DNA of 37,935 nucleotides from an uncultured Prevotellaceae bacterium. GTDB lineage: Bacteria; Bacteroidota; Bacteroidia; Bacteroidales; Bacteroidaceae. A program made the position numbers and the translations under genes. Under the pieces are notes generated by a model. It did not search any database. It was not told the DNA's origin and was given only the letters and a program-made list of their open reading frames with translations. The stretch lies in NCBI GenBank assembly GCA_900318555.1, contig ONKX01000024.1:1-37935 (forward strand), given 5' to 3'. Shown here piece by piece: positions 33,418-37,935 of this stretch (position 1 is the first letter of the stretch; each line of letters opens with the position of its first letter).

Positions 33418-34515
33418 ATGTACGAATACGAAGGACTAAGCGACATGTTTTTCATCATGCTCTATGGTGCAGCAACGATGATGGCTGTGCTGGCGGGATT
33501 GTACCTCTGGCTGAGAAGCGGCAACGCACTGAACAGCGAGACGGAATCCCCCAAAGGGCTTCGTCGCTGGGCAGCAGCATTCCTGGCATCGATAGCCGCA
33601 AGCCATGTGTGGTGGTCGCTGCTTGGCACCGTATGGCTGACGGACGATCGTCTCATTCGCAACATCGTTGCCATCACACTCGACCGCATCTCCTTCGTAC
33701 CACTGATGATGTGTGTTCTGCTACGCATGTTACAAGATCGCCGTCAGCCGCTGTGGTACATAGCCGTAGCGATGGTGCCCTTCGTCGTGGTGGGCGTCGT
33801 GGGTGTCGTCATACACTACGACAGCTTCGAGTGGTTCGTTGAAGGCTACAGTCTGCTGCTCGGCCTCACCTTTATTATATATTATGTACACGCGCTAAGG
33901 AGGTACGGCCGTTGGCTGCACGATAATTTTGCCGACCTGGAACACAAGGAGCTATGGCAGAGTCTGTTGCTGTTGGCCTGCATTCTGTTGGTTTATGTGG
34001 TTTATACCACCAACGAGGGTGCCCTCGCCGTTGAGTATCTTGCCCAAGTGCTGACGCTGGTCATCATCGCTTTCGTGGTGTGGCGCGTGGAGACATTGCA
34101 GATATTATTGCCAGAGGAGTTGGAGGGAACGGAGGAAACCGTAGAAACGGAGGAGACGGAGGAGAGCCGTGAGGTCTCACTGATTGGTTCGCTGCTGGTA
34201 CAGCATTGTGAGGCGCCAAAACTTTACCTGCAGTACGACCTGACACTGACACAACTAGCCCTCGCCATAGGCACCAACCGCACCTATCTGGGGGCTTATT
34301 TCACGGCAAGAGGTGAGACGTATAATGCCTATATCAATCGTCTGCGTATCGACCATTTTATCAATCTTTACCAAGAAGCTGTGGCTAAAGGTCAGAACAT
34401 TACTGCCCAACAATTGTCCGCACAAAGCGGCTATCGTAGCTACACCACATTTTATACTGCCTTCAAACAGCGCACAGGGCAGACAGTGACACAATGGATT
34501 AAAAACAATACTTAG
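33418..34515 (+). CDS. Seven-helix membrane protein with C-terminal AraC-type DNA-binding domain
   Basis: A 365-residue membrane-tethered regulator. About seven hydrophobic helices (near 10-31, 50-69, 82-104, 112-133, 143-160, 186-203, 206-225) are followed by an acidic linker rich in Glu/Thr (about 232-253) and an AraC HTH domain (about 268-363: LTLTQLALAIGTNRTYLGAYF as first HTH, ITAQQLSAQSGYRSYTTFYTAFKQRTGQTVTQW as second). The membrane part would sense a signal and the HTH bind DNA, a one-component design; ligand and targets are unknown. It heads an operon with an S66-like and a GH3-like gene (18 and 1 nt gaps), which may be under its control. Confidence 0.85.
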   Translation: MYEYEGLSDMFFIMLYGAATMMAVLAGLYLWLRSGNALNSETESPKGLRRWAAAFLASIAASHVWWSLLGTVWLTDDRLIRNIVAITLDRISFVPLMMCVLLRMLQDRRQPLWYIAVAMVPFVVVGVVGVVIHYDSFEWFVEGYSLLLGLTFIIYYVHALRRYGRWLHDNFADLEHKELWQSLLLLACILLVYVVYTTNEGALAVEYLAQVLTLVIIAFVVWRVETLQILLPEELEGTEETVETEETEESREVSLIGSLLVQHCEAPKLYLQYDLTLTQLALAIGTNRTYLGAYFTARGETYNAYINRLRIDHFINLYQEAVAKGQNITAQQLSAQSGYRSYTTFYTAFKQRTGQTVTQWIKNNT

Positions 34516-34533
34516 AAAGAGGAGAATAAAAAT

Positions 34534-35523
34534 ATGTATCAAGGTAAGAAGATTGTACAACCACCCTATTTGAAAGCAGGGGACAAAGTGGCTCTTGTGT
34601 CCCCTGCCTATTGGGTGCCAGAAGAAGCCATTCTGCAAGCGGCAGAAGTCATCAAAAGCTGGGGATTGCGCCCAGTGATAGGACCACACACCACCAGCCT
34701 GAATGTCGACGCCTACTCGGGAACTGCCGACGAACGGGCTTCCGACATGCTATGGGCACTTGAGGACGACGGCATCAGGGCCATCGTCTGTTCGCGAGGT
34801 GGCTATGGGTCTCTGCACCTGCTGAACCGCATCCCGGTGGAATGCTACCAGCAACATCCGAAATGGCTGATTGGTCATGGCGACATCACCACACTGCTTT
34901 ATGCCGTTGCCGGCGCAGGAGTAATGTGCGTCCACGGTCCCATGTCATTCCAGATTGCCAGCAATCAGGAACCAGCCACTTCAATCACACGAAATATCCT
35001 TTTTGGCACGTTGCCCCAATACAAGATTGCCAGCAAGCCCTACAACCGCTGCGGCCATGCAGAAGGCATCCTCATAGGAGGCAATCTGTCAAGTTATGCG
35101 GCTATCACCGGCACCAAATACAACCACTCCCCAAAACAGGATATCATTCTCTTTGTCGAAGAAGTGGAAGAGTCGTTGCATGCCATCGACCGCCTGTTCT
35201 ATACGTTGCGCCTGCAACTGGATTTCGAACGCGTCAAGGGCATCATCTTCGGCTCGTTCAACTCCATCAAGTACGACCTGCAGTTTGGCAGTGTCGAACA
35301 GATGTTGATTGCCCATATGCACGACATGGACATTCCTATCTGCTGTGGATTCCCTGTGGGCAGCGACAGTTGTCTGCCACTCATCGAAGGGGCTCCGTGT
35401 TCGCTGGATGTTACGGCTGATCATACTTCGCTGACCTTCGATATCGACGGGGAGGCAAAGCCCTGTGAAATCATGGATACGACTCCGCAAATCACGAAAG
35501 TACACTATAGCATATTGAGATAG
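34534..35523 (+). CDS. S66 LD-carboxypeptidase homologue lacking catalytic Ser and His
   Basis: A 329-residue protein with the LdcA fold: KVALVSPAYWVPE, IRAIVCSRGGYGSLHLL, HGPMSF, GILIGGNLSSYAAITGT, DIILFVEEVEE, GIIFGSF and GFPVG. LdcA enzymes cleave the terminal D-Ala of murein tetrapeptides with a Ser-Glu-His triad. Here the Ser of the GHSD/GYSD motif is Gly116 (IGHGDIT) and the His of the late FPxGH motif is Ser277 (FPVGSDS); the Glu pair 209-210 remains. No signal peptide. So it is probably not an active S66 peptidase, unless these positions have been compensated. It lies in an operon with a frameshifted GH3 gene, which argues for decay. Confidence 0.85.
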   Translation: MYQGKKIVQPPYLKAGDKVALVSPAYWVPEEAILQAAEVIKSWGLRPVIGPHTTSLNVDAYSGTADERASDMLWALEDDGIRAIVCSRGGYGSLHLLNRIPVECYQQHPKWLIGHGDITTLLYAVAGAGVMCVHGPMSFQIASNQEPATSITRNILFGTLPQYKIASKPYNRCGHAEGILIGGNLSSYAAITGTKYNHSPKQDIILFVEEVEESLHAIDRLFYTLRLQLDFERVKGIIFGSFNSIKYDLQFGSVEQMLIAHMHDMDIPICCGFPVGSDSCLPLIEGAPCSLDVTADHTSLTFDIDGEAKPCEIMDTTPQITKVHYSILR

Positions 35524-35524
35524 T

Positions 35525-36763
35525 ATGGACGAGAAGGTTATTAAGATAGTAAACGAGGCACGGTGGGCCGACGGCCTGAGAGTAAGAAACAGACTGGAGG
35601 ACATCACCTACGACCCCATGCGCAGTCAGGAGGAGTTCGTGATGAGGATGATGCGCGAGAACGGCAAGACCGCCTATGGACGTCAGCATGGCTTCGACTC
35701 CATTCGCAGTCTGGACGATTTCAAACAGCATATCCCGCTCACCACCTACGACGACTATCTACCCTATATCGAGCGCATTGCCGACGGTGAGAAAAACGTC
35801 CTGACAGCCTATCTGACGGAACACCTCTCTACGCTATCGGGCTACAAACGACTGCCACAGTCCAGATGGGGCGTGCAGGCAGGCTACGACTACAGTCTCT
35901 GTTCCGGATTCTATATCGCAGGGCAACACGGCTTTCTCACAGACGGAATGACCCTCAACCTCGTCGACAACAGCCTCGAACGTCTGCCTTCAGGGCTAAG
36001 AGTCGGCAATCTGCTGGGTCGCTTGTTGGTGAAACGTGAATTTGACAACGACCAAGTCTATGTCATACCTGTGGCTTTCGACAACAGCCCCGAGCGAAGC
36101 GACACACTCTATCTGCAGGCACTCTTCGCCCTCCGACAGCAAAGCATTTCCATAGCCATCTGCGAGCGTTACGACAACATGCTCGAACTACTGCGCTATA
36201 TTGAAAAACACTGGCCCTGGCTGACAGAAGAGATTGAAAAGGGCAATCGCTATTTTCGTCCGGACGAAAACAGGGCTAACACGATTCGTGAAATCATGGA
36301 AGAACACCATATCGGCACACAGCTGGTCACACAACTTTGGCCCCGTCTGCATTGCGTCATAATTTACGACATAGACCGTTTGGGAGCCAGTTTCGAGCTG
36401 TTGCGCACCTACTGCGGCAAAGATGTTCACTACATCTTCACTGGCATCAGCACCGCTGAAGGGACGTTCTCTACGGTACTCAACCTTGACGACCCACAGA
36501 CAGTGCTGATACCCGACAGCGTCTTCTATGAATTCAAACCCATAGAAGCCGAGGGCTACAACCGTTTGCTAACCCTCGACCAGCCTCTACCGATACATCA
36601 CCAAAATTACCCTACTTGTCGTTGGCCGCTACCACGACACACCAACCGTGATTGTCACTTAATGGTCAGCCAGACGGGTTCATTGCGGTCTCATTTTCAG
36701 CGCTTAACCTTTGTGCTTCAGGAAAAGTTCAAGAGACACAGGTTGACAAGTAGAAATCTCTAA
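35525..36763 (+). pseudogene. GH3 auxin-responsive-family acyl-adenylating enzyme, frameshifted and truncated
   Basis: The open frame of 412 codons matches GH3-type adenylases (usually about 500-550 residues) up to residue about 352: YGRQHGFDSIRSLDDFKQHIPLTTYDDYLPYIERI, a SAEG-like block (ISTAEGTFS), and VFYEFKPIEAEG. The ATP-binding TSGxxGxPK loop is shortened to LSGYKRLPQS. After about 36585 the frame reads a non-family tail, whereas the +1 frame reads SLYRYITKITLLVVGRYHD, which matches the family's GLYRYRxGDVV...GRYHDTP block, then a stop at 36660-36662. So a deletion with frameshift has occurred near 36585, and the C-terminal domain is lost. The gene begins 1 nt after the S66-like stop. 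Confidence 0.75.
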
Positions 36764-36971
36764 GGTGTTTTCAACTGTCAACTAGAAAGCATTAACAAAT
36801 AGTAGAGCCCAAAAAGTGAAGGAATAATTATAGAAAACCGTATTTTAATGGTAAATTACGTGAAAATATTACGAAAAATTGAAATAAAATTGATGATATG
36901 CGTATTTTAGTTAGCTGATAACTATAAATATAAAAGTACACAAGAAATTTGGTAAATGTTCATTAATTGAT
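36764..36971. other. AT-rich intergenic stretch without a gene
   Basis: This 208-bp stretch is markedly AT-rich compared with its surroundings. It contains two adjacent heptads TCAACTG/TCAACTA (36771-36784), but no convincing reading frame, RNA gene or terminator. It may be decayed coding DNA. Confidence 0.5.
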
Positions 36972-36979
36972 TAACTTTG
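36972..36979 (+). promoter_or_regulatory. -7 box (TAACTTTG) before the toxin remnant
   Basis: TAACTTTGCA fits TAnnTTTG. It could drive the toxin remnant and the chimeric gene behind it, although the toxin relic appears to begin inside or right after the box. Confidence 0.45.
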
Positions 36980-37109
36980 CAGCTCAGATAGTGGAGCTGT
37001 GGTAGTGTTGTTTCATGGATTTCAGAAGAAGACACAGAAAACACCTTTGAAGGAAATCAAACGCGCAGAAGCAATTAAGAAAGAATATTTTAAAAGCAAG
37101 GAGGAATAA
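36975..37109 (+). pseudogene. C-terminal remnant of a RelE/HigB (Gp49-like) toxin gene
   Basis: The frame ending at TAA 37107-37109 reads VVVLFHGFQKKTQKTPLKEI then KRAEAIKKEYFKSKEE, the typical C-terminus of Gp49/HigB-type RNase toxins. Upstream the frame meets a stop at 36972-36974, so only about 44 of about 110 codons remain and the catalytic core is gone. An AAGGAGG at its end now lies 7 nt before the next ATG, in the place where an antitoxin gene would start. Confidence 0.75.
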
Positions 37110-37111
37110 AT

Positions 37112-37891
37112 ATGGACGCAAAGAAGCTGGCAGAGCGACTGATAGCGCTTTATCCCACCATGCAGGAGCAGTTGGACACGGCGATGGTACACACGTATCA
37201 GTATCTGAACTTGAATAATTTCTACGACTTGGGCGACTATGCCAACAAGGTGGCTGAATATACCAAGGACCCACAGCTTGCCAGCATTGCCAAAGAGCTG
37301 AACGATGGTCTTGACAAAGCCATCCTGGCACGACAGGATATACACCATTCGCCAATCGGTGACCTGCCTAAGTTCTCGATCTCGGTATGTCTCTGCAACA
37401 AGGAGGACTACCAAAAAAAGACCAGTTGGGACTATACCTACAAAGAGGCTTATGAGTACACCAACTGGCATTTGTTTACGGGGTGGGGCGACTGGCTTAA
37501 TACCACGAAGCAGGGTCCGCGCGACCAGACCAAAGAATATAAAGGTGACATGCCTACGCATTCAATAGATGCCATCCGGGGCTTTGTGGGCAATGGTGTC
37601 CGCCTGCTGATGGAACGTGCCATACCCGATGGTGCCCAGAATCCGCAGTTCGAGACCGTCTTTGCCACCTTCCGCCAACACTATATGCAACACTCGCTCG
37701 ATACGACCCGTCCTTACGACGGTATTCCCGAACTGCTTCATGAACTCAAGGCCCGAGGGTGCAAGTTGGCGGTAGTGAGCAATAAGATGATGGCTGCCAC
37801 ACAAGCCCTTGTCCGGCATTTCTTTCCTGATGTCGATGCACTGCGTCAGCCTTTCGAAATCTTCCTATATTCAGTAGGTGTCAGTTTGTAG
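37112..37891 (+). pseudogene. Chimeric reading frame: clostripain-like C-terminus joined to an internal HAD-phosphatase fragment
   Basis: A 259-codon frame made of three pieces. Residues 1-about 138 resemble the C-terminal part of Bacteroidetes clostripain-type (C11) proteases (FSISVCLCNKEDY, YTNWHLFTGWGDWL), without any catalytic region. Residues about 146-242 are the inside of a phosphoglycolate-phosphatase-like HAD protein (MPTHSIDAIRGFVGNGVRLL, PYDGIPELLHELK, AVVSNKMMAATQALVRHFFPD); its DxDGT motif I and C-terminal motif IV are missing. The last 17 codons run antisense through the 3' end of an AraC gene. A good AAGGAGG ribosome site precedes it, so a product may still be made. Confidence 0.6.
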
Positions 37892-37935
37892 CGTTTGCGG
37901 AACAGCGTGTTGAAGTGGCTGCGGCTGACAAATCC
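37846..37935 (-). CDS. AraC-family HTH regulator, C-terminal end
   Basis: Only the last 29 codons are visible; the gene enters from the right edge. GFVSRSHFNTLFRKRYKLTP then TEYRKISKG is the second helix-turn-helix and end of an AraC/XylS DNA-binding domain, ending at TGA (37846-37848). It could be a plain AraC protein or the end of a hybrid two-component regulator of the XynR type; the fragment cannot tell. Its 3' end overlaps the chimeric frame on the other strand. Confidence 0.75.
   Translation of the reverse strand, partial: GFVSRSHFNTLFRKRYKLTPTEYRKISKG

Overview
The window reads as a chromosomal segment of a Prevotella-type Bacteroidales bacterium. Evidence: most promoters carry the Bacteroidetes -7 box TAnnTTTG instead of -10/-35 boxes; Shine-Dalgarno sequences are mostly absent; the gene neighbourhoods (dapB-lepB-lepB-like-wbqC, folP-cdaA, pta-ackA, parE-S41 peptidase) are Bacteroidetes ones; and a GPH symporter-GH10-GH43 cluster resembles the xynDAB xylanase cluster described in rumen Prevotella bryantii. 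No tRNA, rRNA, CRISPR, complete IS element or SusC/SusD pair was seen.

Layout. 1-5.2 kb: 5' end of pnp, an M16 peptidase, a PfkB sugar kinase and a secreted CotH-type protein. 5.2-9.95 kb (minus): GNAT-like protein, parE and an S41 protease in one operon. 9.98-16.9 kb: an SAM methyltransferase divergent from dapB, lepB, a catalytically degenerate lepB paralogue, a WbqC-like gene and comEC, then a HAD hydrolase. 16.9-29.2 kb: a xylan locus, with a secreted acetylesterase divergent from symporter, GH10 xylanase and cytoplasmic GH43, followed by two large secreted enzymes (a GH138/GH67-like uronidase candidate and a 1291-residue GH43-like + GH2 + malectin fusion). Together they could cut xylan, deacetylate and debranch it, import oligomers and finish them inside. 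29.3-33.3 kb: folP-cdaA and pta-ackA. 33.4-37.9 kb: a seven-helix membrane AraC regulator followed by eroding genes: an S66 carboxypeptidase homologue without its Ser and His, a frameshifted GH3-type adenylase, a toxin remnant and a clostripain/HAD chimera running into the 3' end of another AraC gene.

The most unusual signal is a set of tiny dispersed repeats. Heptanucleotide tandem arrays (units such as AATTCTC, AATTGAA, CTCACCT, TCAGCCA, TTGGCTG, AAAAGCC) lie next to promoters and also inside conserved genes (parE, wbqC, folP, the GH2 fusion) without breaking the frame. Two families of short palindromes (TTCCCAGCCTGGGAA at 22-bp spacing, and GCTGTGnCACAGC) also lie inside genes. Two unrelated proteins carry the same repeat-encoded peptide SPLTS...SPL, which points to insertion rather than shared ancestry. 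Functional assignments rest on motif recognition by eye; no database search was run.
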